Source: Streptomyces sp. NBC_01235
Lineage (GTDB): Bacteria; Actinomycetota; Actinomycetes; Streptomycetales; Streptomycetaceae
Length of the DNA stretch: 64,000 nt
Direction: 5' to 3'
Assembly (NCBI RefSeq): GCF_035989285.1
Contig: NZ_CP108513.1
Coordinates: 6,138,001 to 6,202,000 of the forward strand
Shown here: positions 27,502 to 36,714 of the stretch, one piece after another
Layout of the letters: each line of letters opens with the position of its first letter
How positions within the stretch are numbered: the first letter of the stretch is position 1
Translations under genes and position numbers: made by a program
The notes under the pieces: generated by a model
The model's database searches: none
Told to the model about the DNA's origin: nothing
Seen by the model: the letters and a program-made list of their open reading frames with translations, nothing else

Positions 27502-28788
27502 TCAGACGCGGGCCGTCCGCCGACGACGCGTGCCGAACCACGCCGCCGCACCGCCGACCGCCAGGAGGACGGCGGCGAGGGAGCCGTAAAGGCCGCTGCC
27601 CGAACCGGTGTTGGCGAGCGAGCCGGTCGCGCTCGTGGTCGTGGTGCCGCCGGTCGTGCCGCCCGTGGTGGTGGCCGCGGAGGTGGACTCGGACGCCGAC
27701 GGGGTCGCGGAGGCGGACGGGGACTGCGACGCCGGCGTCGACGGGGTCGCCGACGGGGTCGCCGACGGCGAGCTCGGGGTGGTCTTGGCCGGACCGGCCG
27801 TCACCTTCGTCGTGATCGCGTTGAAGTATCCGGAGTCATCCATGGAGATCAGCGACTCCAGCGGTACGGCCGTGTCCTTCTTGATGTCGCTGTGCTCGCC
27901 CAGGGAGAGGTACAGGTCGATGATCGCCAGGCCGGAGGCCGCGCCGAAGCCCTTCGGGAGGTCGGGCAGCTCCCACTCGCTCTCGTCGCTCTCCTTCAGC
28001 TTCACGATCTTGCCGTCGATCTTGGCCTCGAGGATGAAGTCGGGGTGGCCCGCGCCCTGACGGAAGCCCTTCGCGGAGACGGTGCGGTGCAGCTCGGCGG
28101 GGAACTCGCCGGGGCCGTCGGCACGGGTCTCGAGCAGCAGGCCGGCGCGCCGGCCCGGGCGGGCGACGGCGTTGTCGTTTCGCACCCAGGCCTGGTTCAG
28201 CTTGCCCGGCTTGATCTGCGGGTCGGTCTTGAAGACGACGGTGTTGCGCGCCGGGGCGTCGTCGATGTCGCCGACCAGCCGGCCGGCGTGGAGGGTGAAG
28301 TCACCGTCGTTGGTGGGGTAGGAGGCGCCGAGGCCGACGGTGACCTTCCAGGTGAACTCGGTCTTCGCCGGGACGGAGAAGGTGGACGAGGCGTTGCCGG
28401 AGGCCGGGAAGAACAGGCCCTGGAAGAAGCCGTCCTGGTGGCCGATGGCGGACTTGGTCGCGGGCGCGTCGACCGCGGTCACGTCGAAGACGATGGAGTC
28501 CTTCAGCACCGGGCTCGGGCCGTTGGGCTCGCCCGGCATCCAGGCCGAGAACTCCTGTGCCTTGTCGGAGGAGTTGGCGACCGTCAGGATCATCGACTCC
28601 GTCGACCCGCCACGCTTGAGCGGGGCGTCGGGGGTGGGCGCGCCGAGCGTCATCCTCAGCGCGTGCTCGCCCGCCTTGTCGGCGGCGACGGCGGTGGCCG
28701 GGACGAAGGCGGTGCCGGCGACAGCGGTGACGACGGCGGTCGCGGCCACGGTGCGGATGCGGCGGGCGGCGACGGAACGAGCGGACAT
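27502..28788 (-). CDS. Sortase-anchored surface protein (LANTG)
   Basis: 428 residues from ATG 28788, with GGGGGGA upstream. A signal peptide ends near ...PATAVAA. The mature domain of about 290 residues is beta-rich (RGGSTESMILTVANSSDKAQ; SYPTNDGDFTLHAGR), resembling Ig-like adhesion modules. A Thr/Ser/Pro-rich stalk of about 80 residues leads to the sorting signal: LANTG, a hydrophobic helix (SLAAVLLAVGGAAAWF) and the basic tail RRRR. LANTG departs slightly from LAxTG consensus but fits class E sortases of Streptomyces. Exposed at the cell wall; ligand unknown. Confidence 0.8.
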   Translation of the reverse strand: MSARSVAARRIRTVAATAVVTAVAGTAFVPATAVAADKAGEHALRMTLGAPTPDAPLKRGGSTESMILTVANSSDKAQEFSAWMPGEPNGPSPVLKDSIVFDVTAVDAPATKSAIGHQDGFFQGLFFPASGNASSTFSVPAKTEFTWKVTVGLGASYPTNDGDFTLHAGRLVGDIDDAPARNTVVFKTDPQIKPGKLNQAWVRNDNAVARPGRRAGLLLETRADGPGEFPAELHRTVSAKGFRQGAGHPDFILEAKIDGKIVKLKESDESEWELPDLPKGFGAASGLAIIDLYLSLGEHSDIKKDTAVPLESLISMDDSGYFNAITTKVTAGPAKTTPSSPSATPSATPSTPASQSPSASATPSASESTSAATTTGGTTGGTTTTSATGSLANTGSGSGLYGSLAAVLLAVGGAAAWFGTRRRRTARV

Positions 28789-28837
28789 GATGAATCCCCC
28801 CAAGGAATCAACAAGGATCAACGAAGACGAGAGAACT

Positions 28838-28890
28838 GCGAGCGCTGCGAGCGCTGCGAGAGCAGCGGGAGCAGCGGGAGCAGCGGGAGT
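28838..28890. repeat. Short tandem repeats in a 5' leader
   Basis: Two copies of a GAGCGCTGC unit and three of AGCAGCGGG lie in the leader upstream of the surface-protein gene. They look like slippage-prone microsatellites, possibly without function. Confidence 0.5.
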
Positions 28891-29041
28891 GGAGAGAAGG
28901 CGCGTTGCCGCCGGTATTGCTTGTCCCCCCGGCGGCTCGCGGTGTGCCTATCCTCACCCGGATTTCATGCTTGATCAATCGTCGCTCCGTCACCACTTCG
29001 CAACAGCGCCGGAAGCGGTAATTCCGCTGGTCACAGCCGGG

Positions 29042-29501
29042 TTACGGCGACCCGGACATGACCTGCGGAGGCGGTTGCCGCCGTGCGGGAGCGGTCGCCG
29101 CGCAGTCGCCCGAGGGCGTCGTTCCGGTGCCGTCGGCGGATACGGCCGTCACCCGGTAGAGGGACGTTGCGCGGGGCGGCACGCCCGTGTCGTAGAACTC
29201 CCCGGTCCCGCCGGTGAGTCCGGGGTCATCGTCCGGCGGACGGAGAAGTCGTCCTTCGGTATGCCTCAGGCGGGGCCTTGGTGCCCCGGGGGCCGGCGAT
29301 CGCGGCGTCGCGGCCGGTCTGCTTCGCCGTGCCGGAGAAGGTGGTGCCGGCGAAGATCTGGCGCTTGTGGACCGGGGAGGCGCAGGTCGTCGCGGCCGAG
29401 ACGGCGGTGACGGCGGCGGTGAGGAGGCCGCCCGTCGTGGCGAGGACGACGGCCGTCGCGAGTCCGGCGGGGCTCCTGGCGGGGCTTTTGGCGGAGTTCA
29501 T
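29042..29501 (-). pseudogene. Decayed PA14/fibronectin-type secreted protein
   Basis: An ATG at 29501 opens a good signal peptide (AGLATAVVLATTGGLLTAAV) and the start of a PA14-like domain (TTCASPVHKRQIFAGTTFSG). The frame then stops at 29226. Codons for a DDFSVRR segment continue in a second frame near 29250, and a fibronectin-type end (GEFYDTGVPPRATSLYRVTA, ending at a TAA at 29042) lies in a third. Most of the domain between these parts is missing. At least two frameshifts and a deletion are needed, so the gene is dead. Confidence 0.65.
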
Positions 29502-29651
29502 GAGTCCTCTGTCGGAAGGGAGCCTGTCGTGATCACGACCCGCGAGGAACGGGGGGTTTTCTCCGGCAGGTCTTCCTCAGGTCTTCGCAAGGTCTCCGCT
29601 TCGTCTCCATGCGTCCGTGTCCACTGAGCGGAGTGTGATGTTGTTACTTCG

Positions 29652-29670
29652 TTAAGCGGTTCCGCTTGAC
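29652..29670. promoter_or_regulatory. Inverted repeat upstream of the sugar-binding gene
   Basis: AAGCGG-TT-CCGCTT is a perfect palindrome with partly matching flanks (GTT/GAC), about 100 bases before the ATG at 29771. LacI/ROK-type repressors bind sites of this size. The regulator is not encoded nearby. Confidence 0.35.
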
Positions 29671-29770
29671 GTCGGTGGCCACCGCCGCGTTGTCTTTTGA
29701 GACACCTGGGTCACCATGTCGTACCCATGTGCCCGGAATTGCACCGAACGCACCTGAAGTGAGTCCCCGA

Positions 29771-30880
29771 ATGCGTCGTATCGCCATAGCTGTGGTCGCC
29801 TCCACGATGTCCCTCTCGCTCGCCGGGTGCGGGATGCTGGGGGCTTCGGGGACCAGCAGCGACGCGACACCGACCCGGAGCGACGACATCACGGTGGGCG
29901 TCCTGATGCCGGAGGAGACGAACACCCGGTACGCGGAGTTCGACTACCCCATCATCAAGAAGAAGGTCGCCGAGCTCACGCAGAACAAGGGCAGGACCGA
30001 GTACGCGAACGCCGCCGGGGAAACCAAGACGCAGAACACCCAGATGCAGAAGATGATCGACGAGAAGGTCGACATCATCCTGCTGGACGCCGTCGACGCG
30101 AAGGAGGTCGCGCCCATGGTGAAGAAGGCCAAGGACGCGAACATCCCCGTCATCGCCTACGACCGCCTCGCCCAGGGTCCGATCGACGCGTACGTGTCCT
30201 TCGACAACGAGCTCGTCGGCCAGGTGCAGGGCCGCACCCTCGCGGAGGCCATCGGCAGTCCCAGCACCGCGGACAAGATCGTCATGGTGAACGGCTCGCC
30301 CACCGACCCGAACGCCGGGCAGTTCAAGCAGGGCGCGCTCAGCGAGCTCAACGGCCGGGTCACGATCGCGAAGTCGTACGACACCGACAAGTGGAGCCCG
30401 GAGGTCGCCCAGGCCGAAATGACGAAGGCGATCGACGAGATCGGCAAGAACAACATCGCCGGTGTCTACTCCGCCAACGACGCCATGGCCGGCGGCATCA
30501 TCAAGGCCTTCGAGGCGGCGGGCATGAGCGACAGCGACCTGCCCCCGATCACCGGGCAGGACGCGGAGCTGGCGGCCGTGCAGCGGATCATCACCGGCGA
30601 GCAGTACATGAGCGTCTACAAGCCGTACCCCGCCATGGCCGCGGCCGCGGCCGAGGCGGCCGTCGCCAAGGTCCAGGGCCGCGACCTCCAGTTCGAGGCC
30701 CTCACCCGCGACAAGGTCGACAGCCCGACCGACAAGGACATCCCGGCCAAGCTGCAGACCGTGGTCGCGCTGACGAAGAGCAACATCAAGACGACCGTCC
30801 TCGCCGACGGCATCTTCACGGTCGCCCAGATCTGCACCACCAAGTACAAGGCCGCCTGCGAGGCCCTCAAGCTGACCTGA
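29771..30880 (+). CDS. Periplasmic-type sugar-binding lipoprotein (ABC transporter)
   Basis: 369 residues from ATG 29771; the upstream ORF start lacks a signal. A lipobox LAGC (Cys near residue 20) gives a lipid-anchored protein. The mature part matches the xylose/ribose-binding family (peripla_BP_4): ITVGVLMPEETNTRYAEFD, KVDIILLDAVDAKEVAPM, NIPVIAYDRLAQG, VYSANDAMAGGIIKAF and TGQDAELAAVQRIITGEQY. It resembles XylF/ChvE-type proteins, so a monosaccharide is the likely ligand. No permease or ATPase gene adjoins it, so it is an orphan. Confidence 0.88.
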   Translation: MRRIAIAVVASTMSLSLAGCGMLGASGTSSDATPTRSDDITVGVLMPEETNTRYAEFDYPIIKKKVAELTQNKGRTEYANAAGETKTQNTQMQKMIDEKVDIILLDAVDAKEVAPMVKKAKDANIPVIAYDRLAQGPIDAYVSFDNELVGQVQGRTLAEAIGSPSTADKIVMVNGSPTDPNAGQFKQGALSELNGRVTIAKSYDTDKWSPEVAQAEMTKAIDEIGKNNIAGVYSANDAMAGGIIKAFEAAGMSDSDLPPITGQDAELAAVQRIITGEQYMSVYKPYPAMAAAAAEAAVAKVQGRDLQFEALTRDKVDSPTDKDIPAKLQTVVALTKSNIKTTVLADGIFTVAQICTTKYKAACEALKLT

Positions 30881-30890
30881 GATCCGTGGG

Positions 30891-31448
30891 CTACCAGCCC
30901 ATCAGCGGCTTCATCGCGATGAGGACCCCACCCGGCGCGTACGGCGCCGGGCTGGTGTTCATGTAGCCGGCCGGATCGCGGTCCCCCGAGACGCGCAGGC
31001 CGCTCACCTTCGCGTCGCGCGGCACGTCGTACCAGAGCTCGACCTCGATGAGATCGTGCCCGCCGATCTCCACACTGTCGTGCTGGCGCCGTACGGCCAT
31101 GGCGAAGGTGTCGGGCTGTCCGGGGCGCCCCGGGACGCCCGCCAGCCGCTGGCTCTTCGCCACGTACGTGTGGAACACCGGGTCCTGGTTGTCCACCCGC
31201 AGCCGCGCCCAGCAGAACCGCCCCTCCGGCTGCCCCTCGCTGTGCGACCCGGCGACCGCGTTCAGCCCGCAGCGCAGGAACAGCAGGGTGAAGGTGAGAT
31301 GGCCGTCCTTGTAGGGGCGGGAGGGCGCCTGCGTGGCCGTGGCGGAGGGGGTGGGGGCGGGTTCACCGTCGCCCCCACCCCCTCCGCAGCCCGCCGCCGC
31401 GCACAGCGCCGCTCCCACGGTCAGGGCCCGTACCCGGTTCCTCGCCAT
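30891..31448 (-). CDS. Small lipoprotein
   Basis: 185 residues. The lipobox AAGC lies near residue 20 and is followed by a Gly run and a Pro/Thr/Ala linker. The mature domain of about 130 residues (HLTFTLLFLRCGLNAVAGSH; GRFCWARLRVDNQDPVFH; IEVELWYDVPRDAKV) has the beta-sandwich look of DUF4352-type extracytoplasmic proteins. It ends 10 bp from the stop of the convergent sugar-binding gene. Function unknown. Confidence 0.7.
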   Translation of the reverse strand: MARNRVRALTVGAALCAAAGCGGGGGDGEPAPTPSATATQAPSRPYKDGHLTFTLLFLRCGLNAVAGSHSEGQPEGRFCWARLRVDNQDPVFHTYVAKSQRLAGVPGRPGQPDTFAMAVRRQHDSVEIGGHDLIEVELWYDVPRDAKVSGLRVSGDRDPAGYMNTSPAPYAPGGVLIAMKPLMGW

Positions 31449-31512
31449 ACCGGGATTGTCCGGCCGGCGCCCGCGAAACGGAACGGTCCGTCACGGCCTC
31501 GTCGGTGCCCGT

Positions 31513-32367
31513 TCACGCCACCCGCGTGAACTCCACCGTCACCTCCGGCGGTCCTCCGGCGACCCCCCGGTAGATGCCCTTGTGCGGGGTGACGTCGTCG
31601 TAGTCGCGGCCCCGGCCGACCACGACGTGGGACTCGTCGGCCCGGGTCCGGTTCGTGGGGTCGTAGCCGTGCCAGTCGCCCGCCCAGTACTCGACCCAGG
31701 CGTGGCTCTGCCCCGCCACCGGGCGGTGCAGCTCCGCCTCCCGCTCGGGGTGGAGATAGCCGGAGACGTACCGCGTCGGCAGCCCGAGGCCCCGCAGCAG
31801 GGCGATCGTGACGTGCGCGATGTCCTGGCAGACGCCCGCGCCCTGCTCCCAGGCCTCGGCGGCCGAGGTGTTCACGCCGGTGACGCCGGGGAGGTAGGAC
31901 ACCCGGTCGGCGACCAGCGAGGAGACGGCCACGACCGTCTCGTGCGGGTCCAGGCCCGCGGCCGCCTTCCGCGCCTTCTTCACCAGCTTCGGCGGGACCG
32001 TCGTACGGACCGTGGGGCCCGCGAACTCCAGCAGACGGGAGGCGGCCGTGCGTTCGGTGATCTCCGCCCAGGCGGGGGAGGCCGGCAGGTCGGCCGGCGG
32101 GGACGTCTCCACCAGGCTGGACGCCGTGATGGTGAGGTCCGCGTGCGGGTCCATCAGCTCGAAGGCGGTGACCTGGGTGCCCCAGTAGTCCCAGTACGAC
32201 CAGGTCGTGGCCGCCGGGCGGATGGTCACCCGGGCGTCCAGGGTGGTCTGTCCGGGCAGTGTGAGCGGGGTCATCCGGACCTCGTTGTGGGAAGAGACCG
32301 CCGCCTGCGCGTAGGAGACGTGGGTGGTGTGGCGGATACGGAGCCTGCGGGTGCTGTTGGCGCTCAT
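31513..32367 (-). CDS. Transglutaminase-like protein
   Basis: 284 residues from ATG 32367, with AGGAG 7 nt upstream and the start 3 bp from the preceding stop. The N-terminal domain of about 90 residues (RLRIRHTTHVSYAQAA, bacterial transglutaminase-like N region) precedes the catalytic core: Cys in GAGVCQDIAHVTIALLRG, His in GQSHAWVEYWAGDWHGYDP and the Asp of YDPTN. It forms an operon with the alpha-E and ATP-grasp genes. This trio recurs in many bacteria and is predicted to make or process a peptide; the substrate is unknown. Confidence 0.88.
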   Translation of the reverse strand: MSANSTRRLRIRHTTHVSYAQAAVSSHNEVRMTPLTLPGQTTLDARVTIRPAATTWSYWDYWGTQVTAFELMDPHADLTITASSLVETSPPADLPASPAWAEITERTAASRLLEFAGPTVRTTVPPKLVKKARKAAAGLDPHETVVAVSSLVADRVSYLPGVTGVNTSAAEAWEQGAGVCQDIAHVTIALLRGLGLPTRYVSGYLHPEREAELHRPVAGQSHAWVEYWAGDWHGYDPTNRTRADESHVVVGRGRDYDDVTPHKGIYRGVAGGPPEVTVEFTRVA

Positions 32368-32369
32368 GC

Positions 32370-33302
32370 TCACGCTCCTTCCTGGGCCCACACGACGGGC
32401 CCCTGGTACGGGAAGAACCGCTCGGCGACCGCCTCCGCCGAGGCCATGCAGGCGGTCTGCAAGTCCCGTAGCAGCAGCGGCAGTTGTTCTTCCAGGGCGT
32501 GGGTGTCGAGGTATTCGAGACGGGTGCGCAGCCGGCCGATGGGCCGGCGGGCCGGGTCCTGGCGGGGGCGGCCGAGCGCGCTCAGGCACTCCTCGGCGGT
32601 GGTGAGGGCGTGCAACGCCGAGCGCGGGAAGTCCCGGTCCAGAAGCAGGAATTCGGCCACTCTCGGGGTGTCGCCGAAACCGCCGTACACGCGCGCGTAC
32701 GCCTCGTCGGCGCCGGACGCGCTCAGCAGGGTCGGCCAGTCGGGCGCGTGGGCGGCGTCCAGCACGCGCACGGACAGCAGCCGTACGGTCATGTCCACGC
32801 GCTCCAGGCTGCGGCCCAGGACGACGAACCGCCAGCTGTCGTCGCGGCTCATCGTGGAGTCGGCGAGCCCGAAGAAGAGGGCCGCGCGGCTGCGGACGAG
32901 CTCCAGATAGCCGTAGGGGCCCGTACGGCGGGCCGCGCGGCGCTGCTCGGCGAGGGCGTGCCAGGTGGCGTTCAGGCATTCCCACATCGCCGAGGAGACG
33001 GCCTCGCGGGCACTCCTGGCGTTCAGCCGGGCGGCGCCCAGCGCGCCCTCGATCGAGCAGGTGGAGCGGGAGTCGAAAGCCAGTTGGTCCAGGACCTGCT
33101 GCATGTCGACGGCGTCGGAACCCGCGTCGACGCCGAGGATCGCGTACAGCGACCGGCAGGCCACGTCCTCGTCGCGCCAGGGGTCCTCCAGCATGCGGTG
33201 CAGGTAGGCGTCGAGGATGCGCGCGGTGGCGTCGGCCCGTTCGACGTAGCGGCCGGTCCAGGTCAGCGCTTCCGCAATGCGGGAGAGGATCACGTCGTTC
33301 AC
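32370..33302 (-). CDS. Alpha-E domain protein
   Basis: 310 residues, all helical, with the family start LSRIAEALTWTGRYVERADA, the middle RSREAVSSAMWECLNATWHAL-type block (here AREAVSSAMWECLNATWHA) and a FLLLDRDFPRSALHAL segment. Alpha-E proteins always accompany the circularly permuted ATP-grasp and the transglutaminase-like protein. The start overlaps the stop of the ATP-grasp gene (ATGA). Confidence 0.9.
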   Translation of the reverse strand: MNDVILSRIAEALTWTGRYVERADATARILDAYLHRMLEDPWRDEDVACRSLYAILGVDAGSDAVDMQQVLDQLAFDSRSTCSIEGALGAARLNARSAREAVSSAMWECLNATWHALAEQRRAARRTGPYGYLELVRSRAALFFGLADSTMSRDDSWRFVVLGRSLERVDMTVRLLSVRVLDAAHAPDWPTLLSASGADEAYARVYGGFGDTPRVAEFLLLDRDFPRSALHALTTAEECLSALGRPRQDPARRPIGRLRTRLEYLDTHALEEQLPLLLRDLQTACMASAEAVAERFFPYQGPVVWAQEGA

Positions 33303-34846
33303 TGCTGCTGCGCCCCTTCCTGTACGCCGGCGGGGGCCCCGTCGGGGCCGAGCTGGCGGGGTGCGACGGCCGGCGGCGCGTCGTCTGCCGGCAGGGCGGC
33401 CGGACCGTCCGTCGGGCCCTCGGCGAGGACCCAGGTGTCCTTGGAGCCGCCGCCCTGGCTGGAGTTGACGATCAGGTTGCCCTCCTGGAGCGCCACCCGC
33501 GTCAGCCCGCCCGGCAGCACCCAGATATCACTGCCGTCGTTGACGGCGAACGGCCGCAGGTCTATGTGGCGCGGTGCCATGCGTTCGCCCGCGAGGGTGG
33601 GGGAGGTCGACAGGGCGACGGGCCGCTGGGCGATGAAGCCGCGCGGGTCGGCGGCGACCGCCTTGCGCGTCTTCTCCAGCGTCTTCGCGTCGGCCTTCGG
33701 GCCGATGACGATGCCCTGCCCGCCCGCGCCGTCGACCGGCTTGATGACCAGCCGGTCGATCTGGTCGAGAACGGCGTCGAGCTGCCCGGGCTCGTCGGGG
33801 CGGTACGACTCCACGTTGGGAAGAATCGGTTCCTCGCCGAGGTAGTACCGGATCAGGTCCGGGACGTACGTGTACAGCAGCTTGTCGTCGGCGATGCCGT
33901 TGCCGACGGCGTTGGCGAGGGTGACCTTTCCGGCCACGGCCGCCGTCATGATGCCCGGGCAGCCGATCACCGAGTCGGGGCGGAAGTGGAGCGGGTCGAG
34001 GAAGTCGTCGTCGAGCCGCCGGTAGACGACGTGGACCGGGACCTCGCCCTTCGTGGTGCGCATCCACACCCGGTTGTTGCGGCACACCAGGTCGTGCCCC
34101 TCGACCAGCTGCACGCCCATCAGCCGTGCCAGCAGGGCGTGTTCGAAGTAGGCGGCGTTGCTGGGCCCGGGGGTGAGCACGACGACCCGTGGGTCCGCGG
34201 TCCCCCCGGGTGCGGCGGCGCGCAGGGCGGCGAGCAGCCGCGCGGGATAGCCGTCCACCGGCACGACGTGCTGCCCGTCGAAGAGGGAGGGGAACACCCG
34301 GGTCATGGCCCGCCGGTTCTCGATGACGTACGACACCCCGCTGGGTACCCGGACGTTGTCCTCCAGCACCCGGAAGTCCCCCGCCTCGTCCCGGACGAGG
34401 TCGATGCCGGCGACGTGGATGCGCACCCCGCCGGGCGGTTCGACCCCGTGGGCCGCGCGGTGGAAGTGAGGGGAGCCCAGCAGCAGCCGCCAGGGGACGA
34501 CACCGTCCTCGAAGGCGCGACAGGGCCCGTAGGCGTCGGCGAGATAGGCCTCCAGGGCCCTGACTCTCTGGCTCACGCCCCGTTGTATGAAATCCCATTC
34601 CAGTGCGTCGAGGATTCTGGGTACGAGGTCCAGCGGCCAGGGCCGCTCCTCGCCCGCGAAGGCGTAGGTCACGCCACGGTCGGTGAAGGCGCGGGCCATC
34701 TGGTCGGCCCTGAAGCGCAGTTCACCTGGCTCGATCGGCTGAAGCGCCGCCAGCACCGGCTCATAGGCGGTCCTGACCTCACCCGGCCGCTCGAACATCT
34801 CGTCCCACGCGTCGGCCAACGCGTACGCGTCAAATATGTCCGCCAT
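33299..34846 (-). CDS. Circularly permuted ATP-grasp protein
   Basis: 515 residues. Motifs of the type 2 circularly permuted ATP-grasp family are present: LDALEWDFIQRGVSQRVRAL, DLVRDEAGDFRVLEDNVRVP, VVLTPGPSNAAYFEHALLA, and the catalytic DRLVIKPVDGAGGQGIVIGP. The family forms amide bonds through acyl-phosphates. It is the first gene of the three-gene operon. The extra C-terminal 40 residues are Pro/Ala-rich. Confidence 0.9.
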   Translation of the reverse strand: MADIFDAYALADAWDEMFERPGEVRTAYEPVLAALQPIEPGELRFRADQMARAFTDRGVTYAFAGEERPWPLDLVPRILDALEWDFIQRGVSQRVRALEAYLADAYGPCRAFEDGVVPWRLLLGSPHFHRAAHGVEPPGGVRIHVAGIDLVRDEAGDFRVLEDNVRVPSGVSYVIENRRAMTRVFPSLFDGQHVVPVDGYPARLLAALRAAAPGGTADPRVVVLTPGPSNAAYFEHALLARLMGVQLVEGHDLVCRNNRVWMRTTKGEVPVHVVYRRLDDDFLDPLHFRPDSVIGCPGIMTAAVAGKVTLANAVGNGIADDKLLYTYVPDLIRYYLGEEPILPNVESYRPDEPGQLDAVLDQIDRLVIKPVDGAGGQGIVIGPKADAKTLEKTRKAVAADPRGFIAQRPVALSTSPTLAGERMAPRHIDLRPFAVNDGSDIWVLPGGLTRVALQEGNLIVNSSQGGGSKDTWVLAEGPTDGPAALPADDAPPAVAPRQLGPDGAPAGVQEGAQQQ

Positions 34847-35207
34847 GGGCCGACGTTAAGTGCGGGACGTAACGCGACGATCACTCGGGGATTTCCGGGA
34901 GCGCACGGGTGTGCCGGGGCGCACGGGTGTGGCCCGGGGCCCGGCCGGACTCCCCCGTGGTCCGGCCGGGTCGGTTCCGCTTCCCTCGAGTGGGGAGCAC
35001 CCGGGGGAAGGCGGAAGTCAACGATGCACCGTCGAGAAGGCCCCGCACCACCGTCAGCTTGTTGCAGTGCGAGGGGAGGAGGCCAGGAGAAAGTCACACA
35101 GACGGGTGGTTTTCCACGGCCTCGGTGCGATGAGCCGTGTTGCGGACCCGGTCCGGGCCGCGCATAGTTGCGCTCCGGAAGCGGCGTGGGCGGGGGTGGG
35201 ATGGGCG
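34847..35207. other. Divergent intergenic region
   Basis: 361 bases between the ATP-grasp gene and the first HTH regulator. A GCGCACGGGTGTG direct repeat occurs at 34901-34913 and 34919-34931. No clear operator, RNA structure or coding signal is seen. Confidence 0.4.
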
Positions 35208-36314
35208 ATGGCCGGGCACGGGACGGAGGAACATCCACACGGTGCCGACCGACTGTGCGACGCCGGGGATCGCGTGTATTCCCGGGCCGTACGGCGCGGT
35301 CGGGTGGCGCGGACCGACGCCGAGCCGGTCCCGTGCCTCCTGGAACTGGCCCTCCTCCACCCCGATCCCGACGACATGGACTGGCTGGTGCCGACCTCCC
35401 CGCAGGAGGTCATGACCCGGCTGCTGCGCGGACTGTACGACGAGGTCAGCGCGAGTCGGCGGCGGATGGGCTCGGCGGTCGCCGCCTTCGAGTGGTACGC
35501 GGGCCTGGGCGGTCCGGCGCGGGGTGCGACGGCCGGGGAGGGCGCGGCGATCCGTGTCCTGGACGGCTCCTCCCGGATCCAGGCCGCCCTGGACGCGGCG
35601 ACCGAGGCGTGTACGACCGAGGTCCTCACCGTGCAGCCCGGCGGCATCCGGCGTGAGCACGAGCTGTCGGAGGGCCTGCACCGGGCGTTGGAGCTGCGCG
35701 GCCGGGGCGTGCGCATGCGCGACCTCTACAACCACGTCGCCCGGCACGGCCAGGGCCTGCTCACCTACCTGGAGCTGATGGGCGACGCGGTGGAGGCCCG
35801 CACCCTGGACGAGGTCATCGACCGGCTGATCCTCTTCGACCGCACGGTCGCCTTCATCCCGGCGAACACCGACCGCACGATGGCCCTGGAGCTGCGCCAC
35901 CCGGCCCTCATCTCCTACCTGGTGACGGTCTTCGAGCGGCTGTGGCGGCTGGCGATCCCGCTCACCGCCCCGCTCCCCGACACCCGCATCGAGGGCATCT
36001 CCCACCGCGAGCAGTCCATCGCCGCCCTGCTGGCGGAGGGCCACCAGGACGCCGTCATCGCCGAACGCCTGGGCATCAGCGTCCGCACCTGCCGGGCCCA
36101 CATCGCCCGCCTCTCCGAGACCCTGGGCGCCGCCAGCCGGACCCAACTGGGGGTGCGGATCGCCCAGGTCGGCCTGGACCGGCCGTCCGGGGTGGCGGGG
36201 AGCGGAGGCGGGACGGAGACGCTCAGTCTCCCGGCCCCGGCTCCTGACCCCGACCCGGCCCCGGCGCCGGCTCTGGCTCCTGACCCCGGCCACGGCCCCG
36301 GCGCCAGCTCCTGA
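35208..36314 (+). CDS. HTH regulator, paralogue 1 (plus strand)
   Basis: 368 residues from ATG 35208, with GGGATGGG upstream; a GTG at 35196 is possible. A conserved N-terminal block (ADRLCDAGDRVYSRAVRRG, then EPVPCLLELALLHPDPDD) is followed by a TrmB/PLD-like sensor region (TEVLTVQPGGIRREHELSEG; RGVRMRDLYNHV) and a LuxR-type helix-turn-helix at about 275-335 (HREQSIAALLAEGHQDAVIA, then SVRTCRAHIARL). The C-terminal 35 residues are Pro/Asp/Ala repeats that run into a tandem-repeat array. It is the only plus-strand member of the three paralogues here. Confidence 0.75.
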   Translation: MAGHGTEEHPHGADRLCDAGDRVYSRAVRRGRVARTDAEPVPCLLELALLHPDPDDMDWLVPTSPQEVMTRLLRGLYDEVSASRRRMGSAVAAFEWYAGLGGPARGATAGEGAAIRVLDGSSRIQAALDAATEACTTEVLTVQPGGIRREHELSEGLHRALELRGRGVRMRDLYNHVARHGQGLLTYLELMGDAVEARTLDEVIDRLILFDRTVAFIPANTDRTMALELRHPALISYLVTVFERLWRLAIPLTAPLPDTRIEGISHREQSIAALLAEGHQDAVIAERLGISVRTCRAHIARLSETLGAASRTQLGVRIAQVGLDRPSGVAGSGGGTETLSLPAPAPDPDPAPAPALAPDPGHGPGASS

Positions 36315-36712
36315 CCCGGCCGCGGCCGCGGCCCCGGCTCCTGACCCCGACCCGGCCCCGGCGCCGGCTCTGGCTCCTGACCCCGGCCACGGCCCCGGCG
36401 CCAGCTCCTGACCCGGCCACGGCCGCGGCCCCGGCGCCAGACCCTGACCCGGCCACGGCTCCTGACCCCGACCCGGCCCCGGCGCAGGCCCTGGCTCCTG
36501 ACCCCGGCCACGGCCCCGGCGCCAGCTCCTGACCCGGCCACGGCCGCGGCCCCGGCGCCAGACCCCGACCCGGCCCCGGCCTCGGCTCCTGGCCCGGTCC
36601 CGGCCGCGGCTCCTGACCCGGCCGCGGCTCCTGACCCGGCCCCGGCTCCCGGCCCGGCGCCGGCTCCTGACCCGGCCCCGGCCTCTGACTCCGGCTCACC
36701 CTCGCGTTCACC
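36230..36712. repeat. GC-rich tandem repeat array across the regulator's 3' end
   Basis: About 480 bases consist of degenerate repeats of units such as CCGGCTCCTGACCCCG and GGCCACGGCCCCGGCGCCAG. The array begins inside paralogue 1, contains its TGA (36312-36314) and ends just before the convergent paralogue 2. ORFs read through it on either strand are repeat artefacts. Confidence 0.85.
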
Positions 36713-36714
36713 TG

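Noticed and set aside
28838..28890. CRISPR-like repeats
   Set aside because: The units are 9 bases, contiguous and without spacers; simple microsatellites.
36223..36711. Minus-strand ORF of Pro-Gly-Gln repeats
   Set aside because: Product of the tandem-repeat array; no ribosome site and no domain.
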